DNA of 64,000 nucleotides from assembly GCF_019801605.1 (NCBI RefSeq), contig NZ_JAHVIT010000001.1, positions 1,364,001 through 1,428,000 on the forward strand. The letters are read 5' to 3'. Within the stretch, counting starts at the first letter, position 1. Every line of letters begins with the position of its first letter. Origin of the DNA: Maritimibacter alkaliphilus. GTDB lineage: Bacteria > Pseudomonadota > Alphaproteobacteria > Rhodobacterales > Rhodobacteraceae. The position numbers and the translations under genes are program-made. Of this stretch, positions 8,167 through 16,797 are shown piece by piece. Below the pieces are notes generated by a model that was not told where the DNA came from, did not search any database, and saw only the letters and a program-made list of their open reading frames with translations.

Positions 8167-9714
8167 ATGACCGAGACGCTGGCCGAGACCGAGCCCAGAT
8201 CCCCCGTATTGCGCCTGAGCCCCGGCGACAACATCGTTGTCGCGATCCGCGAGATCCCGGCCGGCACGGCGCTGCCCACGGAGGGCGTCACCGCCAACCA
8301 CGACGTGCCCCAGGGCCACAAGGTCGCCACGCGCCCGATCCAGGCCGGCGCGCCGATCCTGAAGTTCGAGACCGTCATCGGCTATGCCGCCCATGACATC
8401 GCGGCGGGCGACTGGCTGCACAGCCACAACATCAAGTTCGACGCGGTCGAGAAGGACTATGCCTTCGCCCGCGACTACGTCCCGACCGAGATCCTGCCGC
8501 CCGAGCAGCGCGCCACCTTCCAAGGCATCAAGCGCGCGAACGGCAAGGTCGGCACGCGCAACTACATCGGCCTCTTCGTCACCGTGAACTGCTCCGCCAC
8601 CGTGGCACGCAAGATCGCGAACTATTTCGACGAAGAGCGCATGGAAGACTGGCCCAACGTCGACGGCGTCATCCCCTTCATCCATGAAAGCGGCTGCGGG
8701 ATGGAACTGACCGGCGAGCCGATGGACCTGCTGCGCCGCACGCTGGCAGGCTATATCCGCCACCCCAACATGGTGGGCGCGGTGGTCTGTTCGCTGGGCT
8801 GCGAGCGCAACAACCTGGTGCAGTTCTTCGAGGAGCAGAGCCTCGCCGAGGGCAAGATGCTGCACACGGTGACCATGCAGCACGTGGGCGGCACCGCCCA
8901 GGCGATCAAGGACGGCAAGGCCGCCGTCCGCACGATGCTGGACGAGGCCAACAAGATCGAGCGTGAGCCCTGCTCGGCCGAACATATCACCATCGGGATG
9001 CAATGCGGCGGCTCCGACGGGCTGTCGGGGCTGACGGCGAACCCGGCGCTGGGGCGTGCGGCGGATATCCTGATCCGCAACGGCGGCACCGCCATCTTGT
9101 CGGAAACGCCCGAGATCTTCGGCGTCGAACACCTGCTGACCCGGCGCGCGCGCAGCGAGGCCGTGGGCCGCAAGCTGGTCGAGCGGATGGACTGGTGGCT
9201 GGAGTACACCAAGGGCAAGGACACCCAGATCAACGGCGTCGTCAGCCCCGGCAACAACGCGGGCGGCCTCGCCAACGTGCTGGAGAAATCGCTGGGCGGC
9301 TCCAAGAAAGGCGGCACCACCGGGCTGATGGAGGTCTATCGCTACGCCGAACCGGTGGTCGAGAAGGGCTTCGTCTTCATGGACACCCCCGGCTTCGATC
9401 CGGTCTCGGCCACGGGGCAGATCGCCGGCGGCGCGAACCTGATCTGCTTCACCACCGGGCGCGGCTCCTGCTTCGGCTCCTACCCCTCGCCGACCATCAA
9501 GCTGGCCTCGAACACGCCGATGTTCACCAAGATGGTCGAGGACATGGACATCAACTGCGGCGAGATCGTCGACGGCACCAAGACGCTGGACGAGATGGGC
9601 GAGGATATCTTCCAGCACATCCTGCGGATCGCTTCGGGCGAGAAGAGCAAGTCCGAAGCGCTCGGCGTGGGGGAAGAGGAATTCGCCCCCTGGCCGATCG
9701 GCGTGACGGGCTGA
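8167..9714 (+). CDS. UxaA/GarD-family dehydratase (altronate or galactarate type), full length
   Basis: A 515-residue protein joining an N-terminal SAF domain (about 15-90) to the UxaA catalytic part. Conserved stretches are NGKVGTRNY, ESGCGM, SLGCERNN, MQCGGSDGLSGLTANPALG and FTTGRG. The family uses Fe2+ to dehydrate D-altronate to 2-keto-3-deoxygluconate (UxaA) or galactarate to 5-keto-4-deoxyglucarate (GarD). The sequence resembles UxaA more from memory, but the nearby kdgD and semialdehyde dehydrogenase would suit a galactarate product. A strong AGGGAGGA site precedes the ATG. It is divergent from the second GntR regulator. Confidence 0.82.
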   Translation: MTETLAETEPRSPVLRLSPGDNIVVAIREIPAGTALPTEGVTANHDVPQGHKVATRPIQAGAPILKFETVIGYAAHDIAAGDWLHSHNIKFDAVEKDYAFARDYVPTEILPPEQRATFQGIKRANGKVGTRNYIGLFVTVNCSATVARKIANYFDEERMEDWPNVDGVIPFIHESGCGMELTGEPMDLLRRTLAGYIRHPNMVGAVVCSLGCERNNLVQFFEEQSLAEGKMLHTVTMQHVGGTAQAIKDGKAAVRTMLDEANKIEREPCSAEHITIGMQCGGSDGLSGLTANPALGRAADILIRNGGTAILSETPEIFGVEHLLTRRARSEAVGRKLVERMDWWLEYTKGKDTQINGVVSPGNNAGGLANVLEKSLGGSKKGGTTGLMEVYRYAEPVVEKGFVFMDTPGFDPVSATGQIAGGANLICFTTGRGSCFGSYPSPTIKLASNTPMFTKMVEDMDINCGEIVDGTKTLDEMGEDIFQHILRIASGEKSKSEALGVGEEEFAPWPIGVTG

Positions 9715-10104
9715 GGCTGGCAGGGTGAAGGCCTTGGGACGGAAGACCGCGGCCTAAAAATCTGGGGCTGAAAATTTGGGGCTACGACACCCGGCCCGAG
9801 ATGAACGGCCCGACAGATACAGCCTGAGAGAAGCGGGCCGAAACACGGGGTCGAGACACCGGGGCGAAACACCGGGGCGACAGGCAGGGCCGAGACACCG
9901 GGGCCCAGACACCGGGGCCCAGACACCGGGGCCCAGACACACGGGTCCGCTGCGGCGGGCCCTTCGATCCGCGTTCGGGAGGAGCGGGGCCCGCAAAGGT
10001 CCGGCACGGACGGCGGATCAAGCGGACGGGCGGGCAGCCGGGGAGTGGTCTCGGCCCCGCCCGGCTCTGCGACACGAGGATATGGGTCTAGGGAGGATCG
10101 GACC
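9715..10104. repeat. Intergenic region with degenerate short tandem repeats
   Basis: The 390-nt gap encodes nothing convincing. It contains three exact head-to-tail copies of the 14-mer ACACCGGGGCCCAG (9895-9936) and two 13-nt relatives ACACCGGGGCGA(A/C) just upstream (9856-9881). Part of the unit, CCCAGACACCGGGG, reappears at 43721-43734. The last 20 nt hold the AGGGAGGA ribosome site of the next gene. Confidence 0.7.
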
Positions 10105-11439
10105 ATGCTGGACGGCGCGAAACCGAATTACGTGAAACTGGTCGAGGACACGGTGCTGCCGCGCATCGTGCTCTGCAAGCAGACCTTCCCCGCCACCCGG
10201 ATCGACGACCCGGCGGCCGCGGTGCGCGACGCCATGGCCGGGGCCGACTGCGTGGGCAAGATCAAGCCCGGCATGTCCATCGCCGTCACCGCCGGCAGCC
10301 GCGGCATCGCTGTCTTTCCCGAGCTGCTGCGCGCGCTGATCGACGAGATCAAGGCCCGCGGCGCCCATCCCTTCATCGTGCCCGCCATGGGCAGCCACGG
10401 CGGTGCCACCGCCGAGGGCCAGGTCAAGGTGCTGGAAAAGCTGGGCGTGACCGAGGCCTCGATGGACTGCGAAATCCGCTCCTCGATGGAGACGGTCGAG
10501 GTCGGCACGCTGGAAAACGGCATGGTCGTGCGGATCGACAAGCGCGCCTACGAGGCTGACGGCATCGTGCTCTTCAACCGGATCAAGCCGCATACCTCCT
10601 TCCGCGCCCCGAACGAGAGCGGGCTGGCCAAGATGCTCTCCATCGGGCTCGGCAAGCAATCGGGCGCGGAAAGCTGCCATTCCCGCGGCATCGACAACGT
10701 GCCGATCTACGTGGACATGCAGGCAAGGGTGAAGCTGGCGACCTGCAAGGTGCTCTTCGGGCTAGGCTCGATCGAGAACGCCTATGACCAGCTGGCCAAG
10801 GTCGTGGTGCTGGACAGCGAGGGGCTGATCGAGGCGGAACAGCCCTTCCTTCAGGAGGCGATGGCCAACATGCCCCGCCTGCCCCTCGGCGATCCCGAGG
10901 CACCAGTGGCTGAGGGCGAGCTGGACGTGCTCGTCGTGGACATGATCGGCAAGGAGTTCTCCGGCACCGGCATGGACCCGAACATCACGCACCGCTTCTC
11001 CTCGCAGAAGATGCAGCGACAGGCGACGATCAACATCAAGCGGCTTGCCGCGCTGGAACTCTCGCCGCAATCCGCCGGCAACGGCAATGGCGCGGCGCGG
11101 GCCGACGTGGTGACCGAACGGCTGGAGGCGGCCTTCGACCGCGAGGCGGTCTATGCCAACTCGCTCACCTCCACGGTGCTGATGCAGGCCAAGATGCCCA
11201 TGGTCATGCCCGACGACCGCTCTGCCATCCAGGCGGTGGTGAAGACCTGCGAGGCGGCGGACCTGCGCATGTGCAAGCTGATCCGCATCCCGAATACGCT
11301 GCACCTGGGCTATCTCTACGTCTCCGAGGCGATGCTGCCCGAACTGGAAGGCCGCCCCGGCTTCGAGGTGGTGGGCGAGCTGGAGGAGATGCGCTTCGAG
11401 AACGGGCGGATCGCGAACCCCTGGCCCGAGACCCATTGA
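10105..11439 (+). CDS. LarA-like nickel-pincer-dependent racemase/epimerase
   Basis: A 444-residue LarA-superfamily protein. L. plantarum lactate racemase uses H108, H174, K184 (covalent pincer link) and H200. Here H98 (MGSHGG), H163 (IKPHTS), K176 (GLAKML) and H192 (SCHSRG) are in the same order, and the K-to-H spacing of 16 is identical. That supports binding of the nickel-pincer nucleotide and proton-coupled hydride transfer at an alpha-hydroxy carbon. The DxxR substrate motif of lactate racemase is replaced near SRGI, so the substrate probably differs. An adjacent LarC gene and sugar-acid enzymes point to a sugar-acid C2 epimerase or racemase. The start was chosen for its AGGGAGGA site. 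Confidence 0.82.
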   Translation: MLDGAKPNYVKLVEDTVLPRIVLCKQTFPATRIDDPAAAVRDAMAGADCVGKIKPGMSIAVTAGSRGIAVFPELLRALIDEIKARGAHPFIVPAMGSHGGATAEGQVKVLEKLGVTEASMDCEIRSSMETVEVGTLENGMVVRIDKRAYEADGIVLFNRIKPHTSFRAPNESGLAKMLSIGLGKQSGAESCHSRGIDNVPIYVDMQARVKLATCKVLFGLGSIENAYDQLAKVVVLDSEGLIEAEQPFLQEAMANMPRLPLGDPEAPVAEGELDVLVVDMIGKEFSGTGMDPNITHRFSSQKMQRQATINIKRLAALELSPQSAGNGNGAARADVVTERLEAAFDREAVYANSLTSTVLMQAKMPMVMPDDRSAIQAVVKTCEAADLRMCKLIRIPNTLHLGYLYVSEAMLPELEGRPGFEVVGELEEMRFENGRIANPWPETH

Positions 11440-12869
11440 TGCGGGACCTCGGCATGGGCGCGCGTCTGCACCTCCATCTCGATCCGCTCGGCGGAGCGGC
11501 GGGCGACATGTTCGTGGCCGCGCTGCTGGATGCCTTCCCCCATCTCACCGCCCGCGTGATGGCCGATTGCGCCGCCGTGCTGCCCGCCGAGGCAGGCCAT
11601 GCCCAGCTGGACACCGGCATGAGCGGCGGCATGGCGGTGAAGCGTTTCGGGCTGGACACGGGCGCGTCGGACGCAGGGGCACAGGACCATCCCCACGGTC
11701 ATGGCCATGCGCAGGCGGAGGCGCACGGGCATGATCACGTGCATGATCACGGGCACGGGCATACGCATGATCACGGGCATGAACATGGCCACGAGCACGA
11801 CGGGGCCCACCACCCGCATCACGCGCACGGCCCCGCAGAGGGACATGACCACGGTCATTCCCATGCCCACGCACATGCACATGGCCATTCCCATAGCCAC
11901 TCCCACGACACCACATACCGTGCCCTGCGGGCCCGGATCGAGGAGGCACCGCTCGCCTCCGGCACCGCGGCCGCGGCCTGTGCCATCCTGCACCGCATCG
12001 CCCTCGCAGAGGCCGCGGCCCATGACCTGCCGCTCGAGGAGGTGCATTTCCACGAACTGGCCGACTGGGACAGCCTGATGGATGTCACCGCCGCGGGCTC
12101 CATCGCGGCGGCGCTGGAGGGCGCGACATGGTCCGTGGCGCCCCTGCCCCTTGGCGCGGGCCTCGTGAAGACGGCCCACGGGATGCTGCCGGTCCCGGCC
12201 CCGGCGACGGCGAAGATCCTCGAAGGTTACGACTGGATCGACGATGGCGTGGCGGGCGAGCGGGTCACGCCCACCGGTGCTGCGATCATTGCCCATCTGA
12301 CGGCGGGCGCCCACGGCAGCCGTCCGCCGGGCCGGCTGACCACCAGCGGCATGGGCGCGGGCACGCGCACCCTGCCCGACCGGCCCAATGTCCTGCGCGT
12401 CACCGCCTTCGAGACAACCGCTCCAGCAATCACGGTTCCCGAGGGCGCGGGCGGACCGGACAGCGACCGCGTGGTGCAGCTGGCCTGCGATCTGGACGAC
12501 ATGACCGGCGAGGAAATCGGCTGGGCGGTGGAGGCGTTGCGCGCCCTGCCCGGTGTCGTGGACCTGACGCTTTTGCAGGCGCAGGGCAAGAAATCCCGCC
12601 CGGTCACCCGGATGGAAGTGCTGCTCAGCCCGCGGGCAGAAGCCGACGTGAGCCGGGAAATCTTTGACAGGACAAGCACTTTGGGCTTGCGCCGGACCGA
12701 GGTGACGCGCCTGATCCTGCCGCGGGATGCGGGCGTGGCCCCCGATGGCGCGCGCCGCAAGACCGCCACCCGCCCCTCGGGCGCAACCACCAAGGCCGAA
12801 AGCGACGATCTCGCCACGGCGTCCACGCTGGCCGAGCGCCGCAGGCGCGCCCGCGACGCCGAGACCTGA
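11439..12869 (+). CDS. larC: LarC-type nickel insertion protein with large His-rich segment
   Basis: The start overlaps the preceding stop (TGATG), giving 476 residues; an alternative ATG lies 15 nt on. The LarC (DUF111) N-terminus reads HLHLDPLGGAAGDMF and the C-terminal half is intact, including CDLDDMTGEE and TLGLRR. LarC is a CTP-dependent cyclometallase that inserts Ni into the pincer cofactor made by LarB and LarE. Residues about 84-157 hold 33 histidines, largely in alternating HxH pattern, which fits a nickel store. Translational coupling to the LarA-like gene argues they form one functional unit. No larB or larE is present in this window. Confidence 0.9.
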   Translation: MRDLGMGARLHLHLDPLGGAAGDMFVAALLDAFPHLTARVMADCAAVLPAEAGHAQLDTGMSGGMAVKRFGLDTGASDAGAQDHPHGHGHAQAEAHGHDHVHDHGHGHTHDHGHEHGHEHDGAHHPHHAHGPAEGHDHGHSHAHAHAHGHSHSHSHDTTYRALRARIEEAPLASGTAAAACAILHRIALAEAAAHDLPLEEVHFHELADWDSLMDVTAAGSIAAALEGATWSVAPLPLGAGLVKTAHGMLPVPAPATAKILEGYDWIDDGVAGERVTPTGAAIIAHLTAGAHGSRPPGRLTTSGMGAGTRTLPDRPNVLRVTAFETTAPAITVPEGAGGPDSDRVVQLACDLDDMTGEEIGWAVEALRALPGVVDLTLLQAQGKKSRPVTRMEVLLSPRAEADVSREIFDRTSTLGLRRTEVTRLILPRDAGVAPDGARRKTATRPSGATTKAESDDLATASTLAERRRRARDAET

Positions 12870-13149
12870 CACCGCAGGGCGGCCCGCACCGGGCCGCCGC
12901 AGGACCGGGACCGCGAGGCCGCTGTCCCGATCCGCTCCGCAGAGGCCGGACTGCGGACCAAGGGCGGCCCCGATCACGGGCTCTATCAGGGGCGCTTTCA
13001 GGGCCTCGACCGAGAGGCCCGACCATCGGCCGGCACGCCGGCCAAAAACTGCCGGACCAGAATATCGGCCCCAAAAGACCGGCCACCACACTGGCCACCA
13101 CCCCCATGCGCTGCCCCGGCGCGCCCAGGCACCAGCCAAGGAGACCCTC

Positions 13150-14103
13150 ATGAAACCCCAGGTGCTCATCATCGCCCCGCTGCTCCCCAACCAGATGGCC
13201 CAGCTGGAGGCCGCCTATGACCTCCACCGCCTCGACAAGGCCGCGGACAAGGCCGCCTTCCTCGCGGAGGTCGGCCCCCGGATCGAAGCCGCCGTGACCG
13301 TCGGCTCCGTCGGTTTCACCCGCGCGCAGGCCGAGGCGCTGCCGAAGTGCAAGATCGTCTCCACCTCCTCGGTGGGTTACGACAAGATCGACCTCGCCGC
13401 CTGCGCCGAGCATGGCATCGCCGTGACCAACACCCCCGACGTGCTGACCGATGACGTGGCCGATACCGCGCTGATGCTGCTGCTCGCCGCCGCGCGCCAA
13501 CTGCCACAGGGCGAGGCGCACGTCCGCTCCGGGGCCTGGGCCAAGGGGCCGATGCCGCTGACCATGGCGCTGAAGGGCAAGACGCTGGGCGTCGTCGGGC
13601 TGGGCCGCATCGGTCAGGCCATCGCCGACCGGGCCGAGGCCTTCGGCATGACGATCGCCTATTCCGGTCGCAGCCCCAAGGACGTGCCCTACGCCTATTA
13701 CCCCACGCCCGAGGCGCTTGCCGCCGAGGCCGACGTGATCGTTGCCGCCGCTGCCGGCGGGCCGGAGACCAAGGGCCTCGTCAGCCGCGCCGCGCTGGAG
13801 GCGCTCGGGCCCAAGGGCATCTTCGTGAACATCGCCCGCGGCTCTGTCGTGGACGAGGCGGCGCTGATCGAGTTGCTGCAATCGGGCAAGCTGGGGGCCG
13901 CGGGCCTCGACGTCTTCGAGAACGAGCCCACCCCCGATCCCGCCTTCGCGACGCTGGCCACGGCCGTGCTCTACCCGCACCACGCCTCCGGCACGGTGGA
14001 AACGCGCGAGGCCATGTCGCAGCTGGTGGTGGACAATCTCGCCGCGCATTTCGCGGGCCAGCCCCTGCCGACGCCGGTGCCGCTGCCGAAGGCCGCTGCC
14101 TGA
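13150..14103 (+). CDS. D-isomer-specific 2-hydroxyacid dehydrogenase
   Basis: A 317-residue NAD(P)-dependent enzyme. The Rossmann motif GLGRIG is at 150-155, with the catalytic arginine in NIARGS (R230), glutamate in ENEP (E259) and histidine in YPHHAS (about H277). The sequence resembles glyoxylate/hydroxypyruvate reductases of the GhrB group. AAGGAGA precedes the start. It follows larC after a 280-nt non-coding gap that contains GC-rich inverted repeats around 13020-13055. In this island it could oxidise or reduce a 2-hydroxy/2-keto sugar acid, perhaps the product of the LarA-like enzyme, but this is inference. Confidence 0.85.
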   Translation: MKPQVLIIAPLLPNQMAQLEAAYDLHRLDKAADKAAFLAEVGPRIEAAVTVGSVGFTRAQAEALPKCKIVSTSSVGYDKIDLAACAEHGIAVTNTPDVLTDDVADTALMLLLAAARQLPQGEAHVRSGAWAKGPMPLTMALKGKTLGVVGLGRIGQAIADRAEAFGMTIAYSGRSPKDVPYAYYPTPEALAAEADVIVAAAAGGPETKGLVSRAALEALGPKGIFVNIARGSVVDEAALIELLQSGKLGAAGLDVFENEPTPDPAFATLATAVLYPHHASGTVETREAMSQLVVDNLAAHFAGQPLPTPVPLPKAAA

Positions 14104-14135
14104 TCCCTCCCGACCGTCGCCCCCGCGGGCGGCGG

Positions 14136-15020
14136 TCAGCCCTCCAGTCCCGCGCCCAGATGGTCGAGGAAGAGCCGTACCCGCCGGGCCTCGTAGGCGC
14201 GCGACGGAGAGACGGCATAGAGGTTCGTGGCCTCGCGGGTGAAGCCCTCCAGCACCGGCTCCAGCCGCCCGGCGGCGATGTCGGCGGCCACGTCGAAGCT
14301 GGACTTCAGCGCAACCCCCGCCCCCGCCACGGCCCAGTCCCTGAGCGCCATGCCGTCGTTCACATGGCGGTCGCCCGAGACCCGGACCCGGAACCGCTCG
14401 TCCCCCGCCCGAAACGCCCAGAAGGCCTGCTGCCCGGTCAGCGTCGACAGGACGAGGCAATTGTGCCGCTCCAGATCGCGGGGATGCTCCGGCCGACCGT
14501 GGGCGTTCCAATACGACGGTGCCGCCACCACGACCTTGGTCCCGCGCAACAACAGCCGCGCCTTCAGGTCGCTGTCCTGCAACGGGCCGGTGCGGATACC
14601 GACGTCGAAACCACCCTCCACGAGATCCACCAGCGAGTCCCCGAGGAAGAGCTGCACGGTCACCCCCGGATGCGCCCGCATGAACCTGTCGGTCAGCGGC
14701 GCGATCTGCGCCCGGCCAAGGTCATTCGTCGCCGTCACCCGGATCGGACCGGACAGCGGCCCCGCGTCCGACAGCCCGCGCATCGCCTCGTCCATGTCGG
14801 CGAGGATGCGCCGCGCCCGGTCGCGGAAGGCCTCGCCCTCCGCCGTCAGCGAGAGCTGCCGGGTCGTGCGCACGACCAGTTGCGCCCCCAGCTGCTCCTC
14901 CAGCCGTTTGAGCCCGTGGGTGACTGTGGAAGGCGAGACGCCCCAGTCCCGCGCCACGGCGGAAAGATTGCCCGTATCGGCGATGGCGACCAGCAGCCGC
15001 ATCATCCGCAGAGTGTCCAT
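14136..15020 (-). CDS. LysR-family transcriptional regulator
   Basis: A 294-residue LTTR. The winged helix occupies the first 60 residues (NLSAVARDWGVSPSTVTHGLKRLEE without interruption is the helix-turn-helix stretch), followed by a two-lobed effector domain. It is divergent from the PRISE/VOC/SDR/AKR operon across 170 nt and most likely activates it. A TTCGAG-N3-CTCGAA palindrome (15023-15037) lies against its own start and overlaps the ribosome site, so it could serve autoregulation. Confidence 0.9.
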   Translation of the reverse strand: MDTLRMMRLLVAIADTGNLSAVARDWGVSPSTVTHGLKRLEEQLGAQLVVRTTRQLSLTAEGEAFRDRARRILADMDEAMRGLSDAGPLSGPIRVTATNDLGRAQIAPLTDRFMRAHPGVTVQLFLGDSLVDLVEGGFDVGIRTGPLQDSDLKARLLLRGTKVVVAAPSYWNAHGRPEHPRDLERHNCLVLSTLTGQQAFWAFRAGDERFRVRVSGDRHVNDGMALRDWAVAGAGVALKSSFDVAADIAAGRLEPVLEGFTREATNLYAVSPSRAYEARRVRLFLDHLGAGLEG

Positions 15021-15190
15021 TCTTCGAGTTCCTCGAAAGGTGTTTACCTCACCTAAGCCATTTTATCCGGCTGTCGAAAGTTATCTTCCTGTGAGCAAGC
15101 GAGACACCGCGCTGTATAACCCCCACCCCGCGATCCGCGTGGAGGGGCGGCACAGCAAGGCGAAGAGCAGAGAACAGAGTAGAGCACAGA

Positions 15191-16240
15191 ATGACGACAC
15201 CCCATGCACTGGTCGCAGGCGGCCTTGGCGTGATCGGGCGCAGCCTTGCCACCTACCTTGCCGATGATCTCGGCTGGCGGGTCACGGCGCTGTCCCGGCG
15301 CAGCCCGGACTTCGAGACCTCCGCCACCTACCTGCCCGTCGACCTCGAAGATGCGCAGGCGACCGAGGCCGCGCTGAAACAGGCGGGCCCCTTCAGCCAC
15401 GCCTTCTATGCCGCCTATCAGGAACACGCCGACCCGAAGGCGCAGGTCGAGGTGAACCTCGCCATGCTGCGCCACTTCACCCTCGGGGCCGAGGCGGCCT
15501 CGCCCGATCTGAAGCGCGTGGTCCTCTACGAGGGCGCGAAATACTACGGTGCCCACCTCGGCGCCTTTCCGACCCCGGCACGGGAGGACGATCCCCGGGT
15601 CATGCCGCCGATGTTCTACTATGACCAGCAGGACTGGCTCGCGGCCCATGCGGAGGGCAAGAGCTGGGATCACGTGGTGTTGCGCCCGGACGTGGTCTGC
15701 GGCTTTGCGGTCGGCAACCCGATGAACCTCGCCATGGTGATCGCCGTCTATGCGGCGATCTGCAAGGAACTGGGCCTGCCGCTGCGCTTCCCGGGCTCGG
15801 CCACCTGCTATGGCAAGCTGGCGCAGGTCACCGACAGCGCGCAGCTGGCGCGCGGGTCGGCCTGGGCGGCACGGGAGGCCACCGGCGGCGCAGCCTACAA
15901 CCTCACCAATGGCGATATCTTCCGCTGGTCGCACCTGTGGAAGCGCATCGCCGCCCACCTCGACATGGACCCGGGCGAGCCGATGCCGATCTCCCTGACG
16001 GAGATGATGGCGGACAAGGGCCCGCTCTGGGACCGGATCAAGCTGAAGTACGGGCTGCAGGACATTCCCTTCGAGAAGGTCGCGGCCTGGGGCTTTGGCG
16101 ATTTCATCCTGAACTGCGACTGGGACGTCATCTCCTCCACCACGAAGATCCGGCAGGCCGGGTTCAATGACACGGTGGACAGCGAAGAGATGATGATCCG
16201 GCTTATCGACGACTTCAAGGAAAGGAAGGTCATCCCATGA
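15191..16240 (+). CDS. PRISE-type short-chain reductase (progesterone 5-beta-reductase/iridoid synthase-like)
   Basis: A 349-residue atypical SDR. Features of the PRISE family are a GGLGVIG nucleotide loop, the EGAKYYG motif with catalytic K117, MFYYDQQDWL with Tyr at about 143, and CKELGLPLRFPGS. Family members catalyse NAD(P)H-dependent 1,4-reduction of enones. It is first in a rightward operon with ATGA-type overlap to the VOC gene, and is divergent from a LysR regulator. The bacterial substrate is unknown. The presence of a full PRISE signature in an operon with two other oxidoreductases suggests degradation of an unsaturated carbonyl compound. Confidence 0.83.
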   Translation: MTTPHALVAGGLGVIGRSLATYLADDLGWRVTALSRRSPDFETSATYLPVDLEDAQATEAALKQAGPFSHAFYAAYQEHADPKAQVEVNLAMLRHFTLGAEAASPDLKRVVLYEGAKYYGAHLGAFPTPAREDDPRVMPPMFYYDQQDWLAAHAEGKSWDHVVLRPDVVCGFAVGNPMNLAMVIAVYAAICKELGLPLRFPGSATCYGKLAQVTDSAQLARGSAWAAREATGGAAYNLTNGDIFRWSHLWKRIAAHLDMDPGEPMPISLTEMMADKGPLWDRIKLKYGLQDIPFEKVAAWGFGDFILNCDWDVISSTTKIRQAGFNDTVDSEEMMIRLIDDFKERKVIP

Positions 16241-16797
16241 CATCTCCCGCCCACGCCCGCATCCGCGGGATCGAACATATCGGCATCACCGTGCCCGACC
16301 ACGACGCCGCCGTCAGTTTCTTCCGCAAGGCCTTCGGGGCCGAGTTGCTGCTGTCCCAGACCCGAACCAACGGCGGCCCGATAAGCGCCGAGGAGGTCGG
16401 CGCCAAGAACGGGCTGCGCGCCGGCACGCGGATGATGAAGGTCTCCATCCTGCGCCTCAAGAACGGCCCCAACGTCGAGATCTTCGAGATCGACCTGCCG
16501 CAGGGCACGCCCGTGGACAATGTCGCCAACTACGGCATCAGCCACTTCAGCGTGACGGTCGAGGACATCGACGCCATGTCCGAGGCCTTCGCCGGCGCGG
16601 GGGGCACACTGCTGGAGGGGCCCTATGACCTTGGCGCGCCCGAGGACGGACCGGGCAACCGGGGCCGCTTCGGCCGCACCCCCTGGGGCCTGCTGATCGA
16701 GTTCGAACAGTTCCCCGCGCCCATCAGCTATGCCGCGGAGGCCACCAGCACCCGCTGGCTGCCGGAGACGGTGCGCGAGACGGAGGACTCGGAATGA
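16237..16797 (+). CDS. VOC-family (glyoxalase/dioxygenase fold) protein
   Basis: A 186-residue single-chain VOC protein with two beta-alpha-beta-beta-beta modules. Metal ligand candidates are His in GIEHIGITVPD, His in GISHFSVTVED and Glu in LLIEFEQFP. The fold serves glyalase I, methylmalonyl-CoA epimerase and extradiol dioxygenases, so the reaction cannot be assigned. It overlaps both neighbours by 4 nt (ATGA), implying translational coupling with the PRISE reductase and the SDR. Confidence 0.83.
   Translation: MTSPAHARIRGIEHIGITVPDHDAAVSFFRKAFGAELLLSQTRTNGGPISAEEVGAKNGLRAGTRMMKVSILRLKNGPNVEIFEIDLPQGTPVDNVANYGISHFSVTVEDIDAMSEAFAGAGGTLLEGPYDLGAPEDGPGNRGRFGRTPWGLLIEFEQFPAPISYAAEATSTRWLPETVRETEDSE

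Noticed and set aside
11700-11910. CAT/CAC-rich tract considered as a non-coding simple repeat
   Set aside because: It stays in frame and encodes the His-rich insert of LarC, a function-consistent metal-binding segment.
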